Origin: an uncultured Muribaculaceae bacterium
Lineage (GTDB): Bacteria > Bacteroidota > Bacteroidia > Bacteroidales > Muribaculaceae
Length of the DNA: 34,814 bases
NCBI GenBank assembly: GCA_947525975.1
Contig: CANNVE010000027.1
Location: forward strand, 1-34,814
Direction of reading: 5' to 3'
The first letter of the stretch is position 1; each line of letters opens with the position of its first letter. Made by a program: the position numbers and the translations under genes. A model generated the notes under the pieces. The model was not told where the DNA came from, did not search any database, and saw nothing but the letters and a program-made list of their open reading frames with translations. This document shows, one piece after another, positions 8,319 through 16,560 of the stretch.

Positions 8319-9428
8319 TCAGACAGGGATCACGAGCATGGGCATGTCGGTGGCGAAAAGCACTCTGTGGGCGAGCGAGGGGCTGAAGAAGCGCGAAAAG
8401 ATGTTCTTGCGCTTGTTTGATACTACGATCATGTCGAAGTCGGATAGCGCTCTCTGACCGGCTTTGGCCTGCTCAATGATGTCTTGGAGAGCGTGGGCGT
8501 CGGTCTCGAAAGTGTAGCCTTTGAAGTTTTGGGAGCTGTAGTCGCAAAGAGCCTGCAGCGACTGCAAGGCTGATTCGCGTTTCCGGCCCGGGATTGACGT
8601 GATCTTCACCTTGGCCCCGGCTCTGGGAAATGCCCTGTGCATAGTGTCGAGAGCGAGGATGTCGTCTTGTCCGGCATTGCTGAAAAAAAGTATGCGCCCG
8701 GGGTTGAACTTAGCCGCGCTTCCGTCAGGATCGGGAAGCGCAAGCACCGAGTAGCGGCATTTGTCGAGAACTTCTGCTGTGACTGACCCTATCATATCTA
8801 TCTCTTTCTTTTTCGCGCCGCGTGTGCCCATCACTATGAGAAAAGGATTGTTGGCCTTGGCGTATTGTGTGATCGCGTCTTCGGGCACGCCCTCCACCAC
8901 ACAAGTCTCGAATTTGACCGCCGGAAGCAGCCCGCTTTTGATTTTGTCTTTGATCTGCCCGGCGAAGTGGCGCATGCGTGTCTCTGCGGCGGCGAGTGCC
9001 TGCTGGCGGTCGGCTTGGTCGCCGTATTCGTATGTGCCGCTCGCTGTGAGCTGAAGGTTCCCCGCCACGTAGGGGTCAATGTAAGAGTGCAGGATCACGA
9101 TGCCTGCTCCGTGGCTTTCGGCTATGCGGAAGGCCACATCTGTGGCATGGGCCGATGCCGTAGAGAAATCCACGGGCACGATCACTGGCGAATGCTGTGA
9201 TGTGAGGGGAGCGGAGAGCGGATCGGCGAATATCTCCTTGTTCTCGATGATGCGCAGGGCGAGCGGCAGATCTGACTCTTTTATGCGCACCCTTATGCCT
9301 GAAGATATTACGGGGCTTTCGATGTTGACGTTGCGGAATTGCGTCTCCACCCCTTCCCGCTCCAGCAAAGAACGCAGGGCTATGGCTTGCTCGTATGTGT
9401 GAATCGCTACGGTGATAAAACGGTCCAT
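8319..9428 (-). CDS. Universal stress protein with N-terminal DUF2007-like domain and tandem USP domains
   Basis: 369 residues in three parts. Residues 1 to about 62 (ALRSLLEREGVETQFRN, RVRIKESDLPLALRIIE) resemble the small DUF2007 putative signal-transducing domain. A first UspA domain (about 75-232) carries the ATP-binding pattern GTRG-9x-GS (GTRGAKKKEIDMIGS) of nucleotide-binding USPs. A second, degenerate USP half (about 245-369) lacks that motif. The start is ATG 9428 (MDRFITVAIHTYEQA); an upstream GTG would only add residues read out of a palindrome. Ligand and stress signal cannot be told from sequence. Two identical palindromes lie just upstream and could act on its expression. Confidence 0.88.
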   Translation of the reverse strand: MDRFITVAIHTYEQAIALRSLLEREGVETQFRNVNIESPVISSGIRVRIKESDLPLALRIIENKEIFADPLSAPLTSQHSPVIVPVDFSTASAHATDVAFRIAESHGAGIVILHSYIDPYVAGNLQLTASGTYEYGDQADRQQALAAAETRMRHFAGQIKDKIKSGLLPAVKFETCVVEGVPEDAITQYAKANNPFLIVMGTRGAKKKEIDMIGSVTAEVLDKCRYSVLALPDPDGSAAKFNPGRILFFSNAGQDDILALDTMHRAFPRAGAKVKITSIPGRKRESALQSLQALCDYSSQNFKGYTFETDAHALQDIIEQAKAGQRALSDFDMIVVSNKRKNIFSRFFSPSLAHRVLFATDMPMLVIPV

Positions 9429-9448
9429 GATGTTGTCGGTATTATTAG

Positions 9449-9542
9449 GGTCGTTCCAAGGAACGACCACTTAACGAAACTGGGGAGTCTCTTTGGGGTG
9501 CGTATGGGTGGTTTTGTCGGGTGGTCGTTCCAAGGAACGACC
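9449..9542. repeat. Two identical 20-bp palindromes
   Basis: GGTCGTTCCAAGGAACGACC occurs at 9449-9468 and again, identically, at 9523-9542. Each has 9-bp arms around a central AA. The copies are 74 bp apart with unrelated sequence between them. They lie between the start of the stress-protein gene and the terminator of the small HTH gene. They could be operators or a REP-like intergenic repeat. Confidence 0.9.
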
Positions 9543-9548
9543 GTACAC

Positions 9549-9580
9549 TAAAAAAGGGCATCCCCTGAAGGGCTGCCCTT
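9549..9580 (-). terminator. Rho-independent terminator after the small HTH gene
   Basis: Read on the minus strand, AAGGGCA (9574-9580) pairs with TGCCCTT (9554-9560) and the stem runs into a T-run (the A-run at 9550-9555). It is placed 21 nt after the stop codon of the 86-residue protein. A shorter alternative stem within it is also possible. Confidence 0.8.
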
Positions 9581-9601
9581 GAGAGGTGAGCGAGCTGTCG
9601 A

Positions 9602-9862
9602 TTACTTTTCGGCGTTTTCCTCCTCGAGAATCTCTACAGCCAAGTCATAGATGGTAGAGTCGTCGAGCACGACAATGCCGCCGTCGGGTCCCGGCTCGAT
9701 GTGCACGCCGCAGTTTTTGCCTTGGTCATAGTTTGACCCACCGAAATAGTTGCGGACGGTTTGTACGGTGATGTTCAGCTTGTCGGCTATCTTTGCCATA
9801 GATCCGTCGGGCAGGCTGTCTTTCAGACGGCGCAGCTCATTAAATGTGATTGTCTTGCTCAT
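9602..9862 (-). CDS. Small HTH DNA-binding protein
   Basis: 86 residues. An N-terminal helix-turn-helix is visible (residues about 8-42: NELRRLKDSLPDGSMAKIADKLNITVQTVRNYF). The C-terminal half is acidic (VVLDDSTIYDLAVEILEEEN). It looks like a small conserved Bacteroidales transcription factor or DNA-binding protein; the target is unknown. It is a single-gene unit with its own consensus promoter and a clear terminator. The nearby paired palindromes are possible targets, which is speculative. Confidence 0.85.
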   Translation of the reverse strand: MSKTITFNELRRLKDSLPDGSMAKIADKLNITVQTVRNYFGGSNYDQGKNCGVHIEPGPDGGIVVLDDSTIYDLAVEILEEENAEK

Positions 9863-9903
9863 TTCTTATGATATGATTTTAGGGTGATTCGTTAATTCTG
9901 ATA

Positions 9904-9935
9904 TAAAGTTATAACCACTTTTTGAAATATCCAAA
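9904..9935 (-). promoter_or_regulatory. Promoter for the small HTH gene
   Basis: On the minus strand, TAACTTTA (9904-9911) differs from TAnnTTTG by one base. TTTG (9932-9935) lies 20 nt upstream. The inferred leader is about 35 nt. Confidence 0.65.
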
Positions 9936-10022
9936 TATTAGCGGCACTTTTTTTACGCCTTTTTGCCTCTATTGAAAGCAATGGTTTAGTTCATAGCGCT
10001 TTAAGCAGTGATATTTTTTTTG

Positions 10023-10796
10023 TCAGATTCGCTCAAGATCGGTGGCCCTGGCCCAGGCGCGGGTGGAGTTGTTGATCTTGACGTCATACCACAAGGGAGA
10101 TGGATCGCCGGGCACTGTTGTGGAGTCGGTGATCTCCACTACGGTGCCTTCGTGCAAAGGTATTATTTTCGCGTCTTTGCCCGAGGAGGCTCCTGGAGCC
10201 GTGCTCAGGTTGGCGGTGGGCACCACGATCACGGCCTTTGAGCGGTCAAACGGGGCTGCTGCTGTCTGGGCCGCCGCTGTCAGCGAATAGATGAAGAGGG
10301 CTGTGATCACGAATCCTCCGAAAAATCCGAATTTGCGCATCGGCACATTGGATGAGAAGATGTATATGGCGGTGCAGCCGAGCACGGCTGCAAACAGGAT
10401 GAAAGCCGTCCATGCCCAGGCGTCGGGCGACATCTTCGCGAGGATGCCGCTGTGCAGGTTGCCGAGGAATGTGCTGTCGTCCTCGGGCTTGTCGAGAATG
10501 CGGGTGTTGACAAAAGCGAGGTTGTCGCGGGCGTCCTGCATCGAGGGATCTAACTGCAGAGCGCGGCTGTAGTAGAGCACGGCGCGCCCGGGCTTTCCGA
10601 GGCGGTAATATGCGTTGCCGAGATTGTAGTATACTTCCGGCGATATGCCGTCAGATGCTATAGCTTTGTGGTAGAGCTGCACGGCAGCGGCATAGTCTTG
10701 GTGGGCGTAGGCTGTGTCGGCCTGCTGTGTCAGGGCCGAGGCTTGGCAGCAGATGGCGGTGATGATGGCCGCGAATGCTAAGATGAACTTTTTCAT
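10023..10796 (-). CDS. batE: BatE, TPR/SH3 membrane protein of the aerotolerance operon
   Basis: 257 residues from ATG 10796 (MKKFILAFAAIITA); a longer in-frame extension into batD is rejected. A signal peptide (1-22) is followed by TPR repeats (about 22-95, VYYNLGNAYYRLGKPGRAVLYYSRAL). Two membrane segments follow (about 127-147 and 155-175), then an SH3-like C-terminal domain. The ATG overlaps the batD stop codon (ATGA), giving translational coupling. It is the last gene of the Bat operon. In Bacteroides the Bat genes support survival of oxygen exposure; the biochemical role is unsettled. Confidence 0.9.
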   Translation of the reverse strand: MKKFILAFAAIITAICCQASALTQQADTAYAHQDYAAAVQLYHKAIASDGISPEVYYNLGNAYYRLGKPGRAVLYYSRALQLDPSMQDARDNLAFVNTRILDKPEDDSTFLGNLHSGILAKMSPDAWAWTAFILFAAVLGCTAIYIFSSNVPMRKFGFFGGFVITALFIYSLTAAAQTAAAPFDRSKAVIVVPTANLSTAPGASSGKDAKIIPLHEGTVVEITDSTTVPGDPSPLWYDVKINNSTRAWARATDLERI

Positions 10797-12610
10797 GCTT
10801 TTGGGTTGCTTTGCGGTTTCTTTGCTGATTCGATTGCCTTGATTGCGGCGGCGGCGCGGCTGAATAGATTCGACATCTCGGTCTCGGAGTGCTGGGGCGT
10901 GAAGCGGGCCATCTCGCATTCGTCGAGTATGTCAATGGTGCTGTCTACCTCGGGCTGCTCCAATCCGCGCTCGGCGAGTTTCTGCGCGATGTTCTCGCGC
11001 AGCAGCTGTGATGCCGGGATGCCGAGTTTGTCGCTGAGGTATCCGGTCATTGCCTGATTGAGCTCCATATAGAATTTGTCAGCCTCCTTGCGTGCCATGA
11101 ATTGCTTGGCGGCGCGCAGGCGTTTTGACGCCATCTTGTTGGCTCTCGCCAGTTTGAGGCCCTGCACATCGCGGTGCATGCGTATGTGGCGCCTGTAGGC
11201 GAATATTGTAGATCCGAGCGCTATAGCGCAGAGAGCGTAAAGGGCCCAGTACCATCCGGCATAGAACAGGCGCGTGGGGCGCTTGCTTATCTCGCCTATG
11301 GGGCGGAGGTGGCGTATGTCGGTCATGCCGCTTATGATGGCTGTCTGCTCGGTGCCGGTCTCCACGGCGGCTCCTTGGGCCACTTTCATGTTGAATGCCG
11401 GAAGGTCGATGGTGTGGTATGACTTGTCTTTCGGATTGAAGTACGTGAATTTGTTGGCCGGGATGGTGAACGATCCGGGATGCTGCGGCACTATAGTGTA
11501 ATTGACGGAATATGTGCCCTGCATGTCGTTTCCGGTGAATCGGGCGTCGATGTCGGTCTTCGGCGTGAAAGAGTCAAATCCGTCTGGGATGCTGAGCTTG
11601 GGCGTGGTGAGGTATTTGAGGTTGCCCGAGCCTTTGACTGTGAGGATGTATGACGATGCTTCGTTTGTGCGCAGTTCGAGCGGATCCATCGTGGCCTGGG
11701 CTGTGAATGAGCCTACGGCTCCGGAGAATGAGTCGGGCTTAGGCGAGGGGAGGGCGATGACATTGACCGATGCGCTGTTCGACTCCGTGTTGACGGATTT
11801 CTCCACGGGCACGCGGTCGACGAAGCCGAATCCTATCTGGCGAGTGATGTACTGCACCAGAGTCAGTTCGTATTTGCCTGATTCGATGTTGAGACGCCCC
11901 GTCTTCTGCGGGTAGAGGATCACTTTGCGCAGCTCGAGCGATGTGTAGTTGTTGCCGTTGATGTGCTCGTATGACGGCTCGCGCGACACGGGCAGCTCTT
12001 CGGAGAAAAAGCCTTCGAATGTGGGCTGGTTGAGGGTGCGGAATGCGCTGATGTTGAGTTTTGAATATATCTTGACTGTCGCCACGATAGGTTCCTGCTC
12101 ATAGACCTGTGTGCGGTTGAGGTGCACCCTGATGAACATGTCTTCGGGCGAGATCTTTATGTCTTCGGCATGTTGCGGATATTGCTGTCTGCCTCCGGTG
12201 TTTCCCTGCGCCTGGGCGTTCTTGTCGGGGGGGAGGATGGTGAGCTGCACGGTGTTTGAGGTCAGCTGCTTGCCTCCGGAATTGACAGATACCGCAGGTA
12301 TGGTCACAGTGCCGGCTTTAAGCGCCTGATACACGTAGGTGTAATCTACGATGTAGAGACTTTCCTGCCTGCCACCGCTGAAGGATATCGACTGCTGGGT
12401 CGAAGTGCCCCCTTCGTAGAGCAGCTTGCAGTTGGGAATCTCCGGGGCATGGGGTTTCCCCTCGCCGTTTTTCAGGCGTACGGTGACGTTGAATTTTCCG
12501 CCCTCGGTCACAGCCCTTGGAGGCAGGATCTCAAGCGAGGCCTGCGCCATGGAGGGCAAAGCGGCCCATAGAGCTACAATCAATGTTAATATCCTGATAT
12601 GCTTCATCAT
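10793..12610 (-). CDS. batD: BatD, large envelope protein of the aerotolerance operon
   Basis: 605 residues. It has a cleavable signal peptide (1-24, ending SMAQA). A long beta-rich, Ig-like periplasmic region follows, with typical BatD phrases (FNVTVRLKNGEGKP, FRTLNQPTFEGFF). A membrane segment is near residues 440-465 (GWYWALYALCAIALG), followed by a cytoplasmic helical tail. Its likely role is a scaffold for the BatA/BatB von Willebrand factor proteins. It begins 107 nt after batC, the largest gap in the operon, where nothing recognisable is seen. The start has two consecutive ATG codons. Confidence 0.92.
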   Translation of the reverse strand: MMKHIRILTLIVALWAALPSMAQASLEILPPRAVTEGGKFNVTVRLKNGEGKPHAPEIPNCKLLYEGGTSTQQSISFSGGRQESLYIVDYTYVYQALKAGTVTIPAVSVNSGGKQLTSNTVQLTILPPDKNAQAQGNTGGRQQYPQHAEDIKISPEDMFIRVHLNRTQVYEQEPIVATVKIYSKLNISAFRTLNQPTFEGFFSEELPVSREPSYEHINGNNYTSLELRKVILYPQKTGRLNIESGKYELTLVQYITRQIGFGFVDRVPVEKSVNTESNSASVNVIALPSPKPDSFSGAVGSFTAQATMDPLELRTNEASSYILTVKGSGNLKYLTTPKLSIPDGFDSFTPKTDIDARFTGNDMQGTYSVNYTIVPQHPGSFTIPANKFTYFNPKDKSYHTIDLPAFNMKVAQGAAVETGTEQTAIISGMTDIRHLRPIGEISKRPTRLFYAGWYWALYALCAIALGSTIFAYRRHIRMHRDVQGLKLARANKMASKRLRAAKQFMARKEADKFYMELNQAMTGYLSDKLGIPASQLLRENIAQKLAERGLEQPEVDSTIDILDECEMARFTPQHSETEMSNLFSRAAAAIKAIESAKKPQSNPKA

Positions 12611-12717
12611 ATTCTATTTATCGTCATTGAGTTGGCAGATGCCTGCTGGTGTTTTGGAGTTGAAACAAACTATCGTTGAGTGCCTGGCTGCGGGCCGTGG
12701 GGGCGCGGCGCATACGG

Positions 12718-13413
12718 TCACCAAGGCTTGTCGAGGCTTGAAGGCCGTGATTGCCGGGGCTTGGCCTTCTTGCGAGTCTCGTTTTCGCGATTCTGCATGG
12801 TCTGCAGCAATTGCTCGGCGCTTTGGCTCATTTCGGGCTGCTGTTGCTCCTGCTGCTGTTGCTGCTGCTCCTGCTGTTGCTGCGGGTCCTGCTGTTGGTC
12901 CTGCTGCTGTTGCTGCTGGTCTTCGGGTGGCATTTTCAGCATGGCCACCAGCAGATTCTGCCTCGTGCGCGAGTTTGACGGATTGATGCGCAGCGCGGCT
13001 TTGTAATATTCTATGCTCTTCGCGAAATTGCTGTCGTTGAAAGCTACATTTCCGAGATTGTAGTAGGCCTTCTCCCTGATGGTGGAGTCAGAGGCGCTCT
13101 CGCCAAGTTTCTCATAGTCGGCCATCGCTCTCGACACGGTGGAGTCGTTCTGCGTGGCTTTTCCTATGTGGAGCAGCGAAGCGGCGCTGTTGAATTTCGC
13201 CGGCTCCGACGCCGGAGAATGCAGCAGTGCTTCCGAGTATTTTTCGAGAGCCTTGGTGTAGAGGGTGTCGGCGTAGAGTTCGTTGCCTTCCTTCACGAGG
13301 TTTCTCTCGGCTTTTGTCGAGTGGTCGTTGCTGTCGTAGCATGATGTCATGCCCAGGGCGGCGATAGCCCCGGCAAATGCGGCGATTATGTATCTTGATT
13401 GCTCCATGCTCAT
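12718..13413 (-). CDS. batC: BatC, TPR lipoprotein with a glutamine-rich tract
   Basis: 231 residues. The signal region ends in a plausible lipobox (GMTSC, Cys25). TPR repeats span about 38-160 (KAYYNLGNVAFNDSNFAKSIEYYKAALRINP). A low-complexity tract at 165-192 has 22 glutamines among 28 residues, encoded mainly by CAG/CAA. The C-terminus is basic (RKKAKPRQSRP). It starts in an ATGA overlap with batB. TPRs suggest protein contacts inside the Bat complex. The Q tract is the only odd feature and may vary in length. Confidence 0.9.
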   Translation of the reverse strand: MSMEQSRYIIAAFAGAIAALGMTSCYDSNDHSTKAERNLVKEGNELYADTLYTKALEKYSEALLHSPASEPAKFNSAASLLHIGKATQNDSTVSRAMADYEKLGESASDSTIREKAYYNLGNVAFNDSNFAKSIEYYKAALRINPSNSRTRQNLLVAMLKMPPEDQQQQQQDQQQDPQQQQEQQQQQQEQQQPEMSQSAEQLLQTMQNRENETRKKAKPRQSRPSSLDKPW

Positions 13414-14450
13414 TGTTTGTTCTTTGTGAAAAAGTTGACGCCCTTAAGCCAGCTCACCTTGCGGTCGAGCACGAAAACGTCGATGATCAGCAGCAAAAGC
13501 GCCAGGAAGGCGAATGTGGGGAATTGCTCGGCGCTTGTCTTGTACTTCACGGTCTTGAACTCCGTGGTGTCGAGTCCGTCGAGGGTGTCGGTGAGCGTGT
13601 CGAGAGCTTTGGCCGAAGATCCGTTGACGTAGCATCCGTTGCCGGTCTCGGCAATTTCCTTTGCCTGGGCGTCGTCAAACGATGTGAGCACCACCTGGCC
13701 GTCGCTGTCGCGCAGATAGTCGCCGTTTCCAAGCGGAATGGGCACGCCCTTAGATGTGCCTACGCCCACTACGTCGATCTGTATGCCCCTTTCGGCGGCT
13801 TGCTTGGCGGCCTCGATGGCATCGCCTTCGTGGTTTTCAGCGTCGGTGATGAGGATGATGGCTTTCTGCACTGTGTCGTTTTTGGAGAATGCGTTGGCCG
13901 ACATGTTGATTGCATCGGTGATCGATGTGCCTTGGAGTGTGACAAGGCCAGGCTCGAGGTCGCCCAGATACATCTTTGCGGTGTAGTAGTCCGTGGTCAG
14001 GGGCATCTGTGTCTTTGCCTCGCCGGCGAATACCACAAGGCCCACCTTGTCATTGTCGAGCTTGTCAACCAGCTTCTCAAGCAGCAGCCTCGCGCGGTCG
14101 AGACGGCTTATGCCGTCGGGCTTGTCATTGGCCGAGGCGAGCATGGAGTTTGATACGTCAAACGCTATCATGATCTCTATGCCGTCGATTCTTGACTGCC
14201 GGGGCATCTTCTCGCCGTATCGGGGGCGGGCAAGCACGAGCACCAAAGCCACAAGTGCGGCTATCTGCAGGGCTATCTTGATGTGTGACATATACTTCGA
14301 TGCGTCGGGCATGAGAGGCGCGAGGATCGACGGATTGCCGAATTTGCGCAGCATGCGCCTGCGCGAGAGCAGCGCCCACCAATAGAGCATCCCCACGGCG
14401 ATGGCCGCGAGAAGCAGGTATAGCAGATGTGGATATGCGAAGTCTATCAT
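13410..14450 (-). CDS. batB: BatB, von Willebrand factor A membrane protein
   Basis: 346 residues. Two N-terminal membrane segments (about 8-28 and 58-74) precede a VWA domain with an intact metal-binding MIDAS (D98-V-S100-N-S102). A C-terminal membrane segment spans about 310-329. The layout matches BatB and the VWA domain should face the periplasm. It lies 32 nt downstream of batA and overlaps batC by 4 nt. VWA proteins of MoxR operons are thought to work with the MoxR ATPase as chaperone-like assemblies. Confidence 0.93.
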   Translation of the reverse strand: MIDFAYPHLLYLLLAAIAVGMLYWWALLSRRRMLRKFGNPSILAPLMPDASKYMSHIKIALQIAALVALVLVLARPRYGEKMPRQSRIDGIEIMIAFDVSNSMLASANDKPDGISRLDRARLLLEKLVDKLDNDKVGLVVFAGEAKTQMPLTTDYYTAKMYLGDLEPGLVTLQGTSITDAINMSANAFSKNDTVQKAIILITDAENHEGDAIEAAKQAAERGIQIDVVGVGTSKGVPIPLGNGDYLRDSDGQVVLTSFDDAQAKEIAETGNGCYVNGSSAKALDTLTDTLDGLDTTEFKTVKYKTSAEQFPTFAFLALLLLIIDVFVLDRKVSWLKGVNFFTKNKQ

Positions 14451-14482
14451 TGTGTTCTTTTTCTAATCTTTGGCTAAGCCCG

Positions 14483-15466
14483 TCAGGGGATGGATCGCAA
14501 TGCGGTGTAGCGGAGCAGGAGCTCGAGCGCCACGAGCGCGAAAGCCAGCCATGCCCAGGGCATGTAGTTGTCTTCGGTGTGAGAGAAGTGGCGCACGTCC
14601 ATCAGGGTCTGCTCCATGCTGTCGATTTCCTGGAATATATTGTACAGGGCTCTGTTGTTGTCGGCTCTGAAGTATTTTCCTCCGGTGAGATCGGCTATCT
14701 GCTGCAGAGTGGCTTCGTCTATCACCACTTTCTGCATCTCATAGTCGAGGCCAAAAGGCTTCATCACGGGCATTTCGGCCATGCCGTTTGAGCCTATGCC
14801 TATGGTGTAGACCCTTATCCCGAGCTCTTTGGCCACCTCGGCGGCGTTGAGGGGAGCCACCACGCCGGTGTTGTTGGATCCGTCGGTGATAAGTATCACG
14901 CTTTGGCTTTTGGCTTTGCCCTCCTTCAGTCGGTTGAGCGATGTGGCTATGCCATCGCCGATGGCGGTGCCGTCAGGGAGGATGTCCATGCTGATGCTGC
15001 TAATGTAGTTGAGCAGGATGTTTCGGTCCACGGTCATAGGCACGCCTGTGAGAGCATCGCCCGCGAATATTACCACGCCTATGTTGTCATTTTCGCGCTG
15101 CTGCACAAACTCTTCGGCTACGGCTTTGGCAGCCTGCAAGCGGTCGGGCTTTAGGTCGCGGGCGAGCATGCTGGCCGAGACGTCGAGGGCTATCATGATG
15201 TCGGTGCCTTCGGTCGATGATGTGCGCCATGAGTCGCGGGTCTGTGGTCTGGCCAATATGATGATGATGCATCCTATTGCGCCCAGACGCAAGGCGAACA
15301 CAATGTGACGCAGATATTCTTTCCATGACCGGCCTATGCCTGCGAACGGGCTCACTGTCGATATGCCCAGCGTAGGCTTGGCCTTTGACTGCTTGAGCAC
15401 ATACCAGACTATCAGCGGCACGAACACCAGGAAAAGCCATAAATATGTTGGGTGTGCGAATTGCAT
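14483..15466 (-). CDS. batA: BatA, von Willebrand factor A membrane protein
   Basis: 327 residues with the same plan as BatB. Membrane segments are at about 7-24 and 54-72. A VWA domain has a MIDAS (D95-V-S97-A-S99) and the ITDGSNNTG block. A C-terminal membrane segment lies at about 303-320 (WAWLAFALVALELLL). The two proteins are paralogues within one operon and probably form a pair in the membrane. The start codon lies only 6 nt after the stop of the preceding membrane-protein gene. Confidence 0.93.
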   Translation of the reverse strand: MQFAHPTYLWLFLVFVPLIVWYVLKQSKAKPTLGISTVSPFAGIGRSWKEYLRHIVFALRLGAIGCIIIILARPQTRDSWRTSSTEGTDIMIALDVSASMLARDLKPDRLQAAKAVAEEFVQQRENDNIGVVIFAGDALTGVPMTVDRNILLNYISSISMDILPDGTAIGDGIATSLNRLKEGKAKSQSVILITDGSNNTGVVAPLNAAEVAKELGIRVYTIGIGSNGMAEMPVMKPFGLDYEMQKVVIDEATLQQIADLTGGKYFRADNNRALYNIFQEIDSMEQTLMDVRHFSHTEDNYMPWAWLAFALVALELLLRYTALRSIP

Positions 15467-15472
15467 ATCTTT

Positions 15473-16558
15473 TTATTGATGGTGGTTTGTCGAGGAATTT
15501 TTGCTCTTGACTGCCGCAGGCGCGTTGCCCGATGCCTTGTCTGAGCCTTGCTCCGGGGCAGGGGCCGGCTTGGTGCTTTCGATGAATTGCTGCACTGAAT
15601 TGTAGGTGCGCATGCCCTGGTCGGCCTCAGGCACCGCAGCGGCGAATTTCACGAAATCGGCAAGCTGAAGCACTTGCTCCATCTGGCTCGCCGAGAGGTG
15701 TATCTCCGGCGTGTGGCGTATGCGCTGTAATATCTGCTTTGAGGTCATCTCCATGGCGTTGATGCCGAAACGGCCTTGCAGGTAGCCGCGCAGGATGTCG
15801 ATGAGGTCGGTGTAGAAGGCTTTTGCCTGTCCCTGCTCGAGCAGGCGGCGCTGCTTAAGCTTGACAAGGCGGTCGACGGCCACCTCGTAGGGGGTGGGCA
15901 CGTATCTCGGGGTGAATATGGCCGGCCCGTTTTTCTTGTAGAGCAGGGCGATGACCACGCCGAGAGATACCAGCACAAGGGCCAACACTACCCAATACCA
16001 CCACTCGGGCACGTAATCATACCATCGCAGGGGTATCTCTATGGGCGGTGCGTCGGGGTGGATGGTCAGGCTTTCCACATTTTCGGGGTCGCCGAGCGAG
16101 GGGTCGAGGGCGACCGGAAGCACCTTGAACGACAGCACATCGGAGACTATGGTGTCTGTGCCGATGGCGTAGAAGAAGGGCGGCAGCGTGAGTATTTCTT
16201 TTGGCTCGAAGGCCTGGAACCGCAGGTTGTACACGAGGTTGACGCGTCCGTTGCCCAAGTCGGTTGAGTCAGCGGAAACGCTCTGCAACTCAAGGCCGTA
16301 GAAGTCGGCCGGCAGTTTGTCAGGCAGGCCGGTGAGCGCGCCTTGGTGGGAATTCTTGACCACCTCAAGCTTCACATTGATGATGTCGCCCATCTCCACT
16401 TGCGATGAGTCGGCGCTTGATTTGATCGTAGGCGCCGGCATCTGCGCACGCATCGTAATGGCGAAAAGCGCCAGGGCCATCAGCGTGGCCAGGCGCAGAG
16501 GACGGGCGGCTGATGACAGCCGCTTGACGCCTATGTTGATTTTATTGTTGGCTTTCAT
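15473..16558 (-). CDS. Bat-operon membrane protein, BatD-like N-terminal region
   Basis: 361 residues from ATG 16558, preferred over an in-frame TTG two codons earlier. A signal or membrane segment lies at about 18-38. A periplasmic beta-rich region follows (DSSQVEMGDIINVKLEVV, reminiscent of BatD). One membrane helix is at about 186-207 (WWYWVVLALVLVSLGVVIALLY). The cytoplasmic helical domain contains KAFYTDLIDILRGYLQGRFG, typical of DUF4381-like proteins in MoxR operons. The C-terminus is low-complexity. It lies between the DUF58 gene and batA, the usual place in Bacteroidota. Its function is unknown. Confidence 0.85.
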   Translation of the reverse strand: MKANNKINIGVKRLSSAARPLRLATLMALALFAITMRAQMPAPTIKSSADSSQVEMGDIINVKLEVVKNSHQGALTGLPDKLPADFYGLELQSVSADSTDLGNGRVNLVYNLRFQAFEPKEILTLPPFFYAIGTDTIVSDVLSFKVLPVALDPSLGDPENVESLTIHPDAPPIEIPLRWYDYVPEWWYWVVLALVLVSLGVVIALLYKKNGPAIFTPRYVPTPYEVAVDRLVKLKQRRLLEQGQAKAFYTDLIDILRGYLQGRFGINAMEMTSKQILQRIRHTPEIHLSASQMEQVLQLADFVKFAAAVPEADQGMRTYNSVQQFIESTKPAPAPEQGSDKASGNAPAAVKSKNSSTNHHQ

Positions 16559-16560
16559 CG

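Noticed and set aside
13377-14153. A 258-codon plus-strand frame antisense to batB
   Set aside because: It covers the strongly supported VWA protein gene on the other strand and shows no motif of its own.
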